Made by a program: the position numbers and the translations under genes. A DNA stretch of 64,000 nt, taken from assembly GCA_015179125.1 (NCBI GenBank), contig WHVA01000014.1:310001-374000 (forward strand), written 5' to 3'. Position 1 is the stretch's first letter, and the number at the start of each line of letters is the position of its first letter. The stretch is from Gautieria morchelliformis. Taxonomy: Eukaryota; Basidiomycota; Agaricomycetes; Gomphales; Gomphaceae. This document shows, piece after piece, positions 34,465 to 46,464 of this stretch. The notes under the pieces are model-generated. The model did not search any database. It saw nothing but the letters and a program-made list of their open reading frames with translations, and was not told the DNA's origin.

Positions 34465-37213
34465 TCACATGTCATCCAAGGCAAGACCTTTTCCGAAGGA
34501 GACTTTCGCTATCGCCACAGCGAGTTCGCCTAACGTGGTCGGAAGATCAAGAGTGAAACTGATTGACCCGCTCTCTGCCGTTTTCAATTGTGAATCGTTG
34601 CTATCGTTCGTAAGACTGACAGTCGCCGTGTCTGAGTTCACCTGGCTACCATCGGATACTGTGCAGAGCTTGACATTTGCCAGCGTAGGTACACTTTGAG
34701 CTTCGAGTCTTGTCTCTGCGTGCAGCGCAAAAAAGGAAACTAGTACTGGCCGCGAGGCTGCCCGAAACGAGATAGACGACGAAGTCAGCCCAGTCTCTGC
34801 GTTTTGCGTGAGGACGATGAGTTTCGGGAGGCTCATTTGCTTGATAAACGAGGACCCTAGCGTGACCTCGACAATGTCGATAGGAGAAGACAACATGTCA
34901 GAACTAGGAGATTGAGGACTTCCGGGCATGGGAAGGGAGAGGGGTTTAATGAGTGGATCTGCCTGGGATTCGCCTAGTGAGGACATGTCGAGTGTAAGTG
35001 GAATAGAGGGATCGCGTTTATGTGTGCGCAAAGGCTGATTCGTAGAGAGCAGGCCAACCGGGGTCAAACGCTGTTTGTAGTACAGATGACATCAAGCAAG
35101 GAGAGCAGCGCGATCAACATACCTCAAGACCTGACTTGTCTCCAAGCGTGATATCTGGCTCAGGTGGTGTCTGAAGGGGAGGCAGTGGCCATTCCACTGC
35201 TAAAAGCGTGAAGTCGGTACTCTCTGACATGTCAACACTGGCAAGAGATACTTCTGCGGTACACTCCCCGCCGACGTCTCGCAGGGAAAAGTCACGTTGC
35301 GACCTCGGTCTCTTGTTGCCACCCGGGTCCAAAGACGCTGAGCTAAGATGTGGCGTGCCCAACGCACAAGAGTAGGAAATCTGGTCCTGACAGGTTCCTT
35401 CTGCCGCCGCGCTCTCTTCAAAAGTATCAGGGATAATAGGAAGCTCCCGGAAAGAATCCAGTGACGGGAAGGGAACAATGGACGTGTGCGCCGGGCCGCT
35501 AGGTTCCTGAACTTCTTCCAACGGAGTCATATCAACTGCACAGAATCTATCAGAGAGCCACGGAGAAAATGCTTCGATAGAGTCAAGGTCGGGTGTAAGA
35601 ACCGGCGTATGACACAGGCCCGAGTCTTCAGATACAGGTCTTAAGCGGAGTTGACGTGTGGGTGCCGTCGCCACCACCACTTTATCGGGCTGCGGTAAAT
35701 AACCAGGTTTTGGATATAGAAAGGGGGAAAATGGTTGATATGATGTGTCTGAGCGTGAGATAGACGAGCTCGTTGACGGATCGTCGCAGTCCGGATCCAT
35801 GTTCATGAATGATTTGCACTTTATCTCGGAATTGAACATGGCGAAGTCTAGCAACGGTTCGCTCGAACTGGGAGAAGGTAAGGGTGCCGTAGCAGAGGGA
35901 GACAAAGTGCTAGTCGCGGGGAGGAATGTGATTGGAGCAGGAAGCTGCTCAGGTGGTGGTAAAAGCGAAGCAAACGGATCGTCAGTGATCCCTGGGCCAA
36001 AGCTCTCGGGCTGGTCTTGCTGGAGAGAGAATTGGTCAAGGTCCAGTTCTGAGCATGTGCTCCGCAACTGTCGAAAACCAATGCTTTGTCTAAGGCTAGA
36101 GCCAAGCCACTGACGTAACGAGGGACGAGATTTCTGTTCATGATTATAAGACAAAAACCAGGTAACTGTATCCATACGCACCTTTGAATCGGTGCGCCGC
36201 TTTTTCCAGGTCTCGATCTCATCGGAATCGATCGATGCACCATCCCTTTCTCCGACGTCGCCGTATACACCTTGTAGTTTGCCAGTTTTTCGAGGCATGG
36301 AAATAAGCTTACTTTTGTGCTTTGATTCGTCCGGGGGTGGCTCGATGGGTAGCTCACCGAGATCGCATAAGAAGGTGTCTTGATTGATAGCGTCTAAATC
36401 ATCTCGTTCACAGTCCACACGCCGCGGGTAAAAGTACGGAGCAGGGCGAGGTGGCAATTCTTTGGCTGATGAGGACGCATCGAGATCTGCAACTTGACCT
36501 GTTATAGAGCAAATCGAACTTGTGTCTGGGTATTTGGGTTTGCCGAGAAAGGGAAGCACAGAAGGGCGAATCAGCGAACGCCAGAACCGACTGCCGCTTT
36601 TGCGGGCATAACATACTATCTGGGGAATGCTGTCGGATACGTTTCGCCCCCAGCGGTGACTAGGGCAATGGACTTGATGGTTATAGCTTCCTTTTCCGTG
36701 TGTACCTTTTCCCATGTCTATGAAGGATGCTGACGAAGGTGGGCGCGTTAGGTCCGAAGAGGCAGGGGGCGACGCGGCAGAGCTTGAGGAATTCACCCAA
36801 TGAGACGATGATGAACAACCTGAATCTATGACAGGAGTGGACCCCTGAGGAAAAGGGTGCAGATGCAGCTTGTTCGAAGTAGCGTGATTAATGGGTTGGG
36901 AGTATTCCATCCTACTCCGGTTATTGACAGAGTGACTGCTCAGCATAGACCGCACGGACGGAGCTGGCAATAAACCTGGAGACGATACTGAGGCAGCTGA
37001 GCTTTTTCCTAGATGTTTGACATCACGAAGCTCTTCACAGTGGACAAGACGAACAGTACTAGACGGAACGACGGGCCCAGAATGAGCCTCAATATCTGAA
37101 GTCTTCGTCAAGTTCAAGGCGGACCAGGCTAGAGAGTTGGCACTGGGGTGTTGCAGCGAAGTAGGTTGTTCAAGCTCGTCCAGTGATAATGGCATACGTC
37201 GATCGACCATCAT
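34465..37213 (-). CDS. Large hypothetical Ser/Pro-rich protein
   Basis: Two exons (35123-37213, 34465-35070) joined by a canonical 52-bp intron give about 898 residues. The N-terminal 600 residues are low-complexity, Ser/Pro-rich and acidic, with short conserved-looking blocks (SLDELEQPTSL, SHRWGRNVSDSIPQIVCYAR, LCDLGELPIEPPPDE, TVTWFLSYNHEQKSRPSLRQWLGSS is the most folded-looking run but is cited only by position near residue 355). The C-terminal exon has alternating hydrophobic strands (VEVTLGSSFIKQMSLPKLIV). No known domain recognised. It lies head-to-tail behind the F-box gene and convergent with CCA1. Start at ATG 37213. Confidence 0.6.
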
Positions 37214-37410
37214 GAAGGTCTTCACCAATTGCCTCGCGTGACAAATGTGACCGAGTCATTGCATCAGCATCAACCGCCGCCACACTATTACTATATGGTA
37301 CACAGTCTACATCAAATCGTTTCTGGCTCTGCCAGTAAAGGTTGGAGAGTGCGCTCGGCGCTTAATAAGACGCAAGCCGGTTTTCCTACCGCGCGTAACA
37401 CGCCCCCACT

Positions 37411-39057
37411 CTACCACGTCTGGTGTACCACTAGCTGGTGCTCCACCACCTTATATATCCAAAATGGACCTATAAATGTTGCGGGCGAAGGTCAAGAGAT
37501 GTATGCAAGCTCGAGTGAGGCGAGTGCTGACCGATCGGATCAGTCTCCAAATGATTGTCATTACTCCAAGCACCTAGGACACCCATCGCAGAACCCACAC
37601 CTCCTACCTGAATGCCCTCTGATCTGCACATGTATTATTCAGGAAGGAACCGGAACCCAGAGGGAAATTAGTACTAACAACCACCGAACCACTCCGTCGA
37701 ACGTTGATATCTGGGAAATGGTCAACTTGTACGCTTGGGAAAATCGGGAGGCACTTACATATTTCCACCTAATTTGGTCGTCAGGCGTCATACTTACGGT
37801 TCCCTCGAGGATGCGGCCTCCAGTGTCCTGCTATGCGGTCAGTTGCCTGACTTACCGAGCGCACAGAAAGGGAGTTGCTTACCTTGCCATGTTTCCTATA
37901 AGTACCGTCAAAGTGGATGACGGGGCGTTGCGGGTGAGACGGGCAAGCCGTCGATCCAGTGACACGAAGGTAGATCGCGAGAACCCTGATTTCTTCGACG
38001 AATAGTTTATCATATAGAACGTTATAGTTCAAAGGCTCCGTCTCGGTGGACGTTGAAAACTATGCTCAGAGTGCAGAATTACAGACAGGCTGGCAGGTCG
38101 CTCACATTAAAGGCTAACCGAGTCCGGACTCGTCCACATTAAGTTGTTATCACAGTTGACTCGAGAACTCACCATCAAGAATCCTGACACGGCATAAAAT
38201 GAACAAGGCTCTTGAAACAGGATAGATGGAAAGGACGCGAACCTGTAATCCAGGTAGCAGACGTATCTGTACCAATGGCCTTCGACTCCTGCCCAGTCTT
38301 TCGTAATATTGTCGACGCAGGGCGCGGAATATGGCCTGACAGCGTTTAACCCCGTTGGGGGAATCAACGCCTTGGTCACGCCGGAGTATTCCAACAGATT
38401 CATCATAGTAACAGTGCAGAGATGGTCTATATGGACCCAACTGACCTTCCCTGGCCGGTTCTGTAAGTAAGGTCCCCACGCATTCCCCTTGTTGTACTTG
38501 TGGCGGTCGTACACAAGATGCCGGGCGGCGGTGCGTAGAGGCCATTGCAAGCTATGGAAACATTTCTTCTCGTTGGACGACAGTCCGTGACAAACATGTA
38601 GTTTGGCAAGCAATTCCGCGATATCTTGATCCAGAGAAGCGTGCATGATATTCGATGCTGCGATTAGTCGTTCGAGCCAATCCAAGTCTCGTGAGTGCTC
38701 CAAAATGAGCGGGGAGGGGAATGACCATATGACATCTGTCAACGTTCGGAGAACAAATTTCTGATCTTGCAGCGATAGGTATTCGACGCGGGTCATGAGT
38801 GTCTCTGAGCGAAAACGACGTTTGAGCTCTGAGGCCCAGGGATAGTTCTTTGATTTCCCGAGGAGTGTGAGAGTAGGCCTAGGGTCATCATAACTGGCAA
38901 GAAAGAGCGTTCGCCATAGGTGTTGATACACAGGTCGATATATGAGATCACGAAAGAACGTGCAAGTTTGCGAGATAAACGCGACGGTAAGTGGATCAGT
39001 CATTGTGAGGATCCTCTCGCTGACCTCGACTGGAGCCTTGAGCAGCATAGCAGGCAT
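37411..39057 (-). CDS. F-box domain protein
   Basis: Likely SCF ubiquitin-ligase adaptor of a mushroom-type family. Six exons (38173-39057, 37883-38059, 37759-37830, 37679-37710, 37532-37623, 37411-37469) join in phase to 438 residues. Residues ~5-50 form an F-box-like start (LLKAPVEVSERILTM, ISQTCTFFRDLIY, LWRTLFLASYDDPRP). The C-terminal exons rebuild the family ending: RPVIHFDGTYRKHG, GGRILEGTVSM, IRWKY, EGIQVGGVGSAMGVLGAWS and DPIGPFWIYK. The first intron is 113 bp, longer than its neighbours. A long plus-strand frame over the last exons (37229-38005) is a shadow. Confidence 0.82.
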
Positions 39058-39488
39058 GGCGAGGAAGACTCGGTACAACTTCTGGCAAATTTAAATCGTT
39101 GATAGTTACAACTCCGCCGCCGCCCAAAGAGCTCGAAGAGGAGCTGTGTCAGCGGCGACACAGCTGTCCACACCCATTTCTGGATATTCCAGGGCACGGC
39201 TTTAGCGCCGACTGCCGCGTTGTGCATAACTTGTGGGTGTCAACCCAAACCAGACTGGCGGCGCGGCCCAGTCTGGCATAAACCTTTCCCTTTTCGGGCC
39301 ACTTCCCTATCTATGGCTGTCAAGTATGCGACAAACTTGTCAGCCAGGTGGCCACCGGCTCGAAAAGGAAATCCTCCATTCGGGGATCCCCGTCGGTACA
39401 CATAATCGACTTGTCTGTTTATGTCATCCTATACCGGCGTCGGGGCTGAATCGGCAGCCAGCCGCTGACAAAGCGCTTTCGACCAACC
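39058..39488. promoter_or_regulatory. Divergent F-box / prenylcysteine lyase promoter region
   Basis: About 430 bp between divergent starts. No gene supported and no specific motif assigned. Confidence 0.4.
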
Positions 39489-41528
39489 ATGCGTCCAGTG
39501 ACCACCCTGTTGCTCTGTTTTTCTGCGACTAATGCCTTTCAATTTCCACTCTCTCTCCCATTCTTGCAACTTCCGTGGTCAACGTCCCAACCTCATAGAG
39601 TCGCCATCATTGGTGCTGGTGCTGCAGGCTCAAGCGCAGCTTTCTGGCTCACCCGTGCCCAAAACAGGACTCCAGAGCACAACGTATACATAGATGTTTT
39701 CGAGAAAGAGCTCTACATAGGTGGACGTGCGTTCGCTTGTCCTTAAGATATAGCATGTATCAGTAACGTATGCACAACTCAGGGAGCACTGTTGTTCACC
39801 CGTATGAGTCTCTGGAGTACGACCCTATGGAACTCGGAGCTTCCATCTTTGTCAAGGCCAACAAAAATCTGTGGCGTGCCACCCAAGATTTCAACCTCTC
39901 ACTCGCCAACTTTGGCGGTGAAGACGGTGAGATGGGAATTTGGGACGGCGCCGAATTCCGCTTCCGTGTGAGTGCCTTGTGGCGAGCCTTCATCTAGCCA
40001 GCCGAAGCTCAGTCGTTGTCCAGGCAAGCCAAAAAAATGGTGAATTTGGCTGGTGGGATTTGGCTAGGCTGCTGTGGCGATACGGTATGGACGCCCCACG
40101 ACGCTCACAGTCATTGTTCGTATCTCCTTTACTGCCTGCGCGTGTGCACTTACATACTAAAGAACACCAGAGTGGAAGGTTTCGTAAAGCAGTATATGCC
40201 TATATACGAGCCATCAACCCCATCTTGGGAGAATGTGACGGACATTTCAAACCATCTCAACCTTTCGGCATCTGCGTCGGTAACAACGGTGGAATACTTC
40301 GATGCGCTGAAGATCAATAAAAAATATTCCCGCGAGATGATCGAAGGTATAATTACTTGGTTGTCCTCCACTCTCGTACGCTGGTGCTAAGTGATTATCC
40401 GAAGCCATGACCAGAGTGAACTACGGCCAGGTACGAGCTACATATCTGCATTTTACACGCCCAAGGTTCAACATGTCCCATTATAACAGAACATCGATCA
40501 GATTCATGCGCTGGAAGGATTGGTCAGCCAGGCCGCGAACGGGGCTTCGGGCGTGCAAGGCGGAAATTATAAAATTTTCGAGCAGTTTCTTGCGCATTCA
40601 AGTGCAAAGGTACACCTAAATACCACGGTGTGTGTTCTCTGGCCCTCTATATGCTATGGCCTCATTCGAAACCTCACAAGGTTGAGTCGCTCACACGAAA
40701 GTCCAATAAATGGGTTCTCGCTGCGACAGACGGTGAAAGTCGTACATATGACAGCATCATCGTTGCCGCCCCTTTCAACGCCACGGGTATCACAATCACA
40801 CCCCCTCCTCGCTTCCCCGTCCCTGAGCAGCCATATGTACACCTTCATGTTACGCTCCTCTCTACGACCTCGCCTTCGCCTAATCCTGTCTATTTCTCCC
40901 TCCCAAATGACAGTGTTGTTCCGACGACCGTCCTAACTACTAACGACGGGTTTGCAAATGGCGGGCCCGCGCCTGAGTTTAATTCCTTGACATACCACGG
41001 TAAAACGGCTGGTCACCTCGGAAGACCGGATGAATACCTTGTAAAGATTTTTTCTTCGAAGACACTCGATGATGCATGGCTCCGGAATGTATTTGGTAGA
41101 GTGGGATGGGTCTTTCGAAAGGAGGTGGGCCATACCAACCTGTTTTTGCACCTTCGTCTAATGTTGAGCTTTCTGTGCAAAGTGGGATGCCTATCCGCAA
41201 CTCCCTCCAATAACCGAGTTTCCTCCCGTTATACCCGATGATGACTTGTACTATGTGAACTCGTTCGAACCGTACGTTTCCCATGTGGCCACACGTGAAC
41301 AATACACTCACGCCCCGTTAGGTTTATTTCGACCATGGAAACCGAAACAGTCAGTTACATGCTCTGACATGCTTGTCCATCCCGTCTGATGATGTTTTGG
41401 GTCAGATATCTTCCTTGAATGCGGTCCGCCTACTTCTCACGAAAGTCTGGAGTGCGAATGCGACGTTTTGTCCGGAGGATACTACCCGAGCTTCGGATGG
41501 AACGATTATGAAAGGGTGGGATTGTTGA
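39489..41528 (+). CDS. Prenylcysteine lyase (prenylcysteine oxidase)
   Basis: FAD thioether oxidase that breaks down prenylcysteines released from farnesylated or geranylgeranylated proteins in lysosome/vacuole. Ten exons (39489-39726, 39783-39967, 40024-40115, 40171-40346, 40405-40430, 40490-40627, 40681-41124, 41183-41271, 41322-41349, 41406-41528) give 512 residues. A signal peptide (MRPVTTLLLCFSATNA) precedes the dinucleotide motif IIGAGAAGSSAAFWL. Family blocks: MELGASIFV, TRVNYGQNIDQIHALEG (formed over a 26-nt exon), GGNYKIFEQFL, DSIIVAAPFN and the C-terminal AVRLLLTKVW. All introns GT-AG. In a mushroom it may also process lipid-modified mating pheromones, which is inference. Confidence 0.9.
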
Positions 41529-42295
41529 AAGGAAAGGAAAGTATATGTATGAAGCCCTGAGTAATATTGTAATGTCTTGTACCCTGGGAGTAATCGAGAA
41601 AGCACGAGTGGGGGCCGAAAAGTGCCTCTGAAAGAACAATGTTGGCCTCGAACATCGGCGCTCAGCTTGTGAGTCTGGTGCACTCCACGGGGTACACACG
41701 GGGTACAGCACAGTGTTGGTAATTCAGTTTTGAATTGAAAGTAAGTTTTACAGTACCTGGCTCCACCTGACAGTCTGCCAACTGTGGCTCATCAATGCAT
41801 CATCACCAGCATTAGCCGGAGCCCTTGCAGAGATACTAGTAGGGGCAGAAAGGATAGCTAGATCACAAAATGTCGGCGGTAGCATGGTCAACAATTTGGT
41901 TTGGAAAAAAGAAGGGGAAACGGCAGCTGCTCGTTGTTGGTAACTCATACCCATGACCACAGGCATCACGATCACAGCCGACATGGCATGGCACTGATTC
42001 GAGGCGACTGTCAGAAAACATCATGACCATGAGCGGGCCCGCAAAACGTCTCTCCGGATCCCACGTTACGTGAAGTATATAAAAAGATGGAAGATCAGAA
42101 CTGGGGTGCCATGGCTGGGGTCGGTGGAGAAGGCGAAAATAAACTCAGTACATAGCGAAGCGATATCAGTGATGCATCACTGGAGCGAGCACCCGAGTTC
42201 GCTCGAGAGCTGACGTCAGAATAGAAACACAAGAAATTATACAATCGGAGGATACAGTTATTGCTTCCCTAGTGGAACTACCTAGTCCTTATGCA
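41529..42295. other. Convergent intergenic region
   Basis: Between the lyase (+) and the MFS transporter (-) 3' ends. A 78-residue minus frame at 41748-41984 has no support. A TATATAAAAAG stretch occurs near 42077. Confidence 0.45.
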
Positions 42296-44232
42296 TCACG
42301 TTGTCCTCATTTCCATCCACACGGACGCTACGAACAACAGCCAGGTGGAGACGACCGCCCCGCCGCTCATAGCCGTAAACACCCGTCCTCTGCGTCGTTC
42401 CCCCTCCGACGGCGTCCGCTCCTTGGCCGACATGTCGTCCATAAGCTCGGAGTCGGAGTCGGCGGACTCGGGCGATCCCAGGAGCGACAAGTGGGCCTCG
42501 TCTCCGGGGGCACCCTGGTGCGTGTGCTCGCCCTCTTCATAGGATAATGCGACCTGTCGATAGTCGTTGGATATAGAAGCCGCATGGCTATGCTGTTCCT
42601 TCCACCGCAGCCAACACACACCGGCCATCTGCGCAAGATTGAGCCACAGGAACGAATTGAGCACCGATTGCACCGCATCCGCGTTGGTGCGCGTGGGGTT
42701 AGAAGATTTGAAATCGAGGACAAACCCGGCAACGGTCTGCATGACGGTGGAGCCGCACGATTCGAGCTGGCGGGGTCTTGTCAGTCAGATACGGCAGGGA
42801 CAGGTCTGTTCGAAATGGGCGTACACTCTTATGCGCACCGAGGGCGGTGGAAACGTATTTGAGCGGTACGAGGTGGGGGACCATCAGCACAAGTAGCACT
42901 GTGGCGAGAGTAAAGGCGCGTGCAAGCGCCAACAGGACAGAAAGACTCACAAGGGGAGAAGCCGTGACCTATGCCAAAGGATAGCATGGCGGGGAGGGCG
43001 GTATGGGTGAATGAGGGCGGCAGCGCTAGCCAAGTGTAGGAAGCAAGTGTAAGGATGGATGCTAGAATTAGCAGACGGAAGACGATGTCTCCCTTCTTGG
43101 AGATATCAGTGATATAGCCGCACTTTGGGAGAGTTAGATGGTGAGGCGGGCAAGGTGGGGATGGACTCACGATAGGGTATAGGAAAACGCTGCCGACAAG
43201 AAGGATAGAGGCCTGCTCGGCGGCAGCGCCTTCAGAGATGGTATAGCGGTGTTCTATGATATTACTGTTTACAAAAGTGAGAAGGAGGGCAATGGATAAA
43301 TAATGTGCTCACGAGGCAAGATGAGTGAAGGGCGCCCATATTGTGCCACACAAGATATTGATGCCGATGTAAAGCCAGAAGATGTCACCCAGCCTGGCGA
43401 GGTCGCTCAGCCTGACCGTCCTCTTCTCGGCAACCTTGTGCAAGGCGGCAGCTTCGGACATGTTCTCAACGGAGTCGATGGCGGATGCGGGTCGGCTGGT
43501 GCTCTGGCGGTGGGCCTCGGCGGGCTCGATCTCGACACCAGCGCCAGCGGCAATCTGGTTACTCGCGAAGAGATAAAACAAGTTGACAAAGAAAGAGAAA
43601 GCGGCCAGGAGAGTGGAGACAACGAAGGGAGCATGGGGGTTCCATTCGGAAAGGGGGAAAGAGGTGCGGGCGGAGACGAAGGACGCGCCTTTGCCAGCGA
43701 CGAGACCGAGAGCCAAGGATACCCCGAGGCCATGCTGGTTGAAGAAACGGACGATGATTGTCTCCTGGACGACGGCTAGTGGGCTTATACCGAGCCCAAA
43801 GATGAACATGCCGAAGAGCATTGTCTTGACGCTGCTGGAGAGGTCGCCGAGGAGGAGGATGAGCTGGCCGGCGAGGATGAGGGATGTGGCGATGAGACTG
43901 GTCCAGGTGGTTCCGAGGCGGGCTGCGAGCAGGCCACCGACTGTGTGGAGATGAACGGATGAGGGGTGTGGGTGTGGGGGATGCTCACCAAGGGGCGTCC
44001 AGGTGCTGTTGAGGCCGAGGGCGGCGATGAGGAGACTAAACTCGGCATTGGATGTGCCCTTCTCGCGGCTGAGACGGGACTTGAGGGGCCCCAGGGTGTT
44101 CTGGCCGCTGGAGGACACGGTGAGCGGGGCATGGGACGAGCGACGAACTCACAAGTGGCTGCCGATGCTCAGGGAGCACGCACAGAGGAGGGCGAGCCCG
44201 CGGAAGAGAAAGGCCCTGCGTGGTATGGACAT
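42296..44232 (-). CDS. MFS transporter, MFSD1-like
   Basis: Multi-exon major facilitator superfamily transporter read downward from ATG 44232 (MSIPRRAFLFRGLALL). Visible helices include AALGLNSTWTPL, LIATSLILAGQLILLLGDL, TMLFGMFIFGLGISPLAVVQETIIVRFF, APFVVSTLLAAFSFFVNLFYLF, IFWLYIGINILCGTIW (after the central loop), LLILASILTLASYTWLALP and TWLLFVASVWM near the end. The central cytosolic loop is Glu/Ser-rich. The pattern GMFIFGLGISPLAVVQE resembles MFSD1-type vacuolar/lysosomal carriers; substrate is not determined. Splice junctions between 42743 and 43308 were only traced approximately. Divergent from the membrane protein at 44487. Confidence 0.8.
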
Positions 44233-44486
44233 GGGATGGTAGCATGAGCTGTGCGGGCGCTTGACACGACGCGATGTTCTATATATACCCTGATGGCATC
44301 TGCCCAAACGAGGCTGACATCGGACCCGGTATTTATAGTGCACGAGACTAGATCGGCGATCGATCGAGGCGCCGGACCGGGAGATGGTGCCAGACATGTG
44401 CCGCGTATGGCTTAGCGAAGACCCATCCCAAGAGAACCGGTCGCCTGCTGCCATGCATATGAAATCGCCCTCTCCTTCTCCCCACC

Positions 44487-45579
44487 ATGGCCGTCGCCGT
44501 CCACGCCCCCGCCGTCGTCCCAGACGACAAGATCGCCTTCCTCCTCGTCACCGGCCTCTGCTCTGGCATGTCCATCATCACATGCGGCTTCGTCATCTTC
44601 ACGTATGTCCTCTCCCGCGCGTGCTGGCCTCCCGCTCACTCCCCGCAGCATGGGTGTCTCCTTCAACCTCCGCGGCGACCGCCATCGCCAGCAGTTCCTC
44701 GCTCTGATCAGCTTCACCGCCGCCATCTTTGGCGTCATAGGCAACGGTCTCCAGGAAGGGCGCATCGGCAGCAGCACCGGCCAGAAGATTTCCTCCTTCT
44801 TCTTCAACTGGCTTGTCCAGGTCAGCCGTGTCCCCCGTCCACTCCCTCCATTATTCACTGTCTCTCTAGGTTGGCCTCGCCGGCATCGTCCACACCAGTA
44901 TCATTCGGCGAGTCCCCTCGTCTCCCCAATTCATTCCATCTAACCCCCACACAGTCTCCTCGCCGCGTACCTCCGAAGCCCGGCACCAGAGCTCGTCAAC
45001 CGCACCTCCCTCATATGCTGCATCTTCTATCTCCTCACCCTCCCCGCGATGACCCCCGTCTTTATTACCCTCATCCACCCCTCCAACACCGCCGTCAAAT
45101 CTGTCTCCCGCAACATGAACATCGCCCTCGTATGCACCGTCGAACTCCTCGCCATCTCCGCCGATGTCCTGCTCTTGCGCCGGTTCACTCTCTTCAAGGA
45201 GAACAGCCAACAGATCAGGTGGCAGATGGCCAAGGACATGTGGATTGTCTACACCTTCGTCTGGTTGAGCATAATCGCCGATATCGCCGCCAAGGTCCGT
45301 TACTCCCCCCCGCTGTATGCCCAGCTTCCAATCATTTAATTGCAGGTTTATCGCGATATCACAAATGTACTGGTGCCAGATCTTGCGATCACGAACCTTA
45401 CTCTCACACTCCGCTGCATGGCCGCGCTAATGTATGGCACCACGATTACCAACGCTCTCGAAATATCCGCCGCAAAGCGCTCTGCGTCCTCCCATTCATC
45501 CGGCAGGAGCCAACAGAAGCCTTTCGCTATCGACGCTAACTCGGCGATCAGACTCGTCGAAATTGATCGCAAACACTGA
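44487..45579 (+). CDS. Seven-helix membrane protein, unknown function
   Basis: Exons 44487-44602, 44649-44820, 44870-44907, 44955-45293 and 45345-45579 encode an all-helical integral membrane protein of about 300 residues. Segments such as IAFLLVTGLCSGMSIITCGFVI, FLALISFTAAIFGVIGN, LICCIFYLLTLPAMTPVFI, ALVCTVELLAISADVLLL and MWIVYTFVWLSIIADI are hydrophobic. The third intron needs a GC donor (GCGAGT at 44908) to stay in phase; with any GT donor nearby the frame breaks. The C-terminus is Ser-rich and presumably cytosolic. Not recognised as a pheromone receptor or opsin; the retinal Lys and receptor motifs are absent. Function unknown. Confidence 0.68.
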
Positions 45580-46464
45580 GCTTAGCGTGCGCAGCGGCCT
45601 GTCGCCGTGGAAACCTTATTTGTCTTGTTTTACTTAGCATACCCACCTTGTTTAACTTGTAACATCTTGGTTTTTCTTCGTGTTGCATGTCATACCCTGT
45701 ACTATCGTGCCATGTCTATATATGGCATCGTCTATACAGGGTAGGCGCCGATACTTAACGCTGGTGCCTGTAGCGCAGCCCTGCCAGAGCAAACGCTAAA
45801 GTAACTCTATCGGTACCGGCAGATCAGATCCAAGTTGATGCTCGAGTACTGCACCAACGTTGTATCGTGGGGAGCTACAAACCGCATCGGTGTCTAACTA
45901 CGTGCTTAGTAATTACACGCTTTCAGTCTCGGACTCATAACCCGTGCTCAGCCTGCGGTGACACGGCGCCGCGCGCAAACCCCAAAGGTTGAAACGCCAA
46001 CGCTGGGTGGAGGGAGACTCAGGGGAGTAGTAGATTCTAGTTGGAGCGATCGCGAGAGTCACTGTAAGCAATCTTAATTAGCCCGCGCTTCAACACGTGA
46101 TGCCATCAGACCACTCAGAGGTGGTCTTTTTTTTTTTTCTCTTTTCTGTTTCAATGTGCTCTACTGTATATATATTAGCCGGTTCACACTCCCAAATTGA
46201 GTTCATCATCGCTTCAACACTCCAGCTAATTAATGCATGGGTGATACGATCAGGGCTGTTGCCATACACACAGAATGTAGTCTCTTTTTTACTCTTTATT
46301 CTCTTCGGTTCCAATAAACAATCGTATGAGCGCATCAGGAAGAAATAATCCGCGACCCTCCACCTGGGGGGTGCCACGCTTGCCACGCAGTACATCGCTA
46401 TCAATTAATAACCGACGGGTAAATCCAGACACGCCAGCAGTTTTATCAAGTATAAAAGAATCCA
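45580..46464. other. Convergent intergenic region
   Basis: 3' flanks of the membrane protein (+) and ammonium transporter (-). Contains a T-run at 46127-46139 and AACACGTGATG near 46093. No gene supported. Confidence 0.45.

Noticed and set aside
37229-38005. 258-residue plus-strand frame starting MPRVTNV
   Set aside because: It overlaps on the opposite strand the last five exons of the F-box gene, which show family similarity and correct splicing; it is a shadow.
41748-41984. Possible 78-residue minus gene
   Set aside because: No homology, no splice partners, and lies between two 3' ends.
43303-43779. 158-residue plus frame rich in Gly and Asp
   Set aside because: Opposite the main MFS transporter exon, which has clear membrane helices.
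44487-45579. Pheromone receptor or opsin identity for the seven-helix protein
   Set aside because: Neither STE3-type motifs nor a retinal-binding Lys in the last helix was seen.
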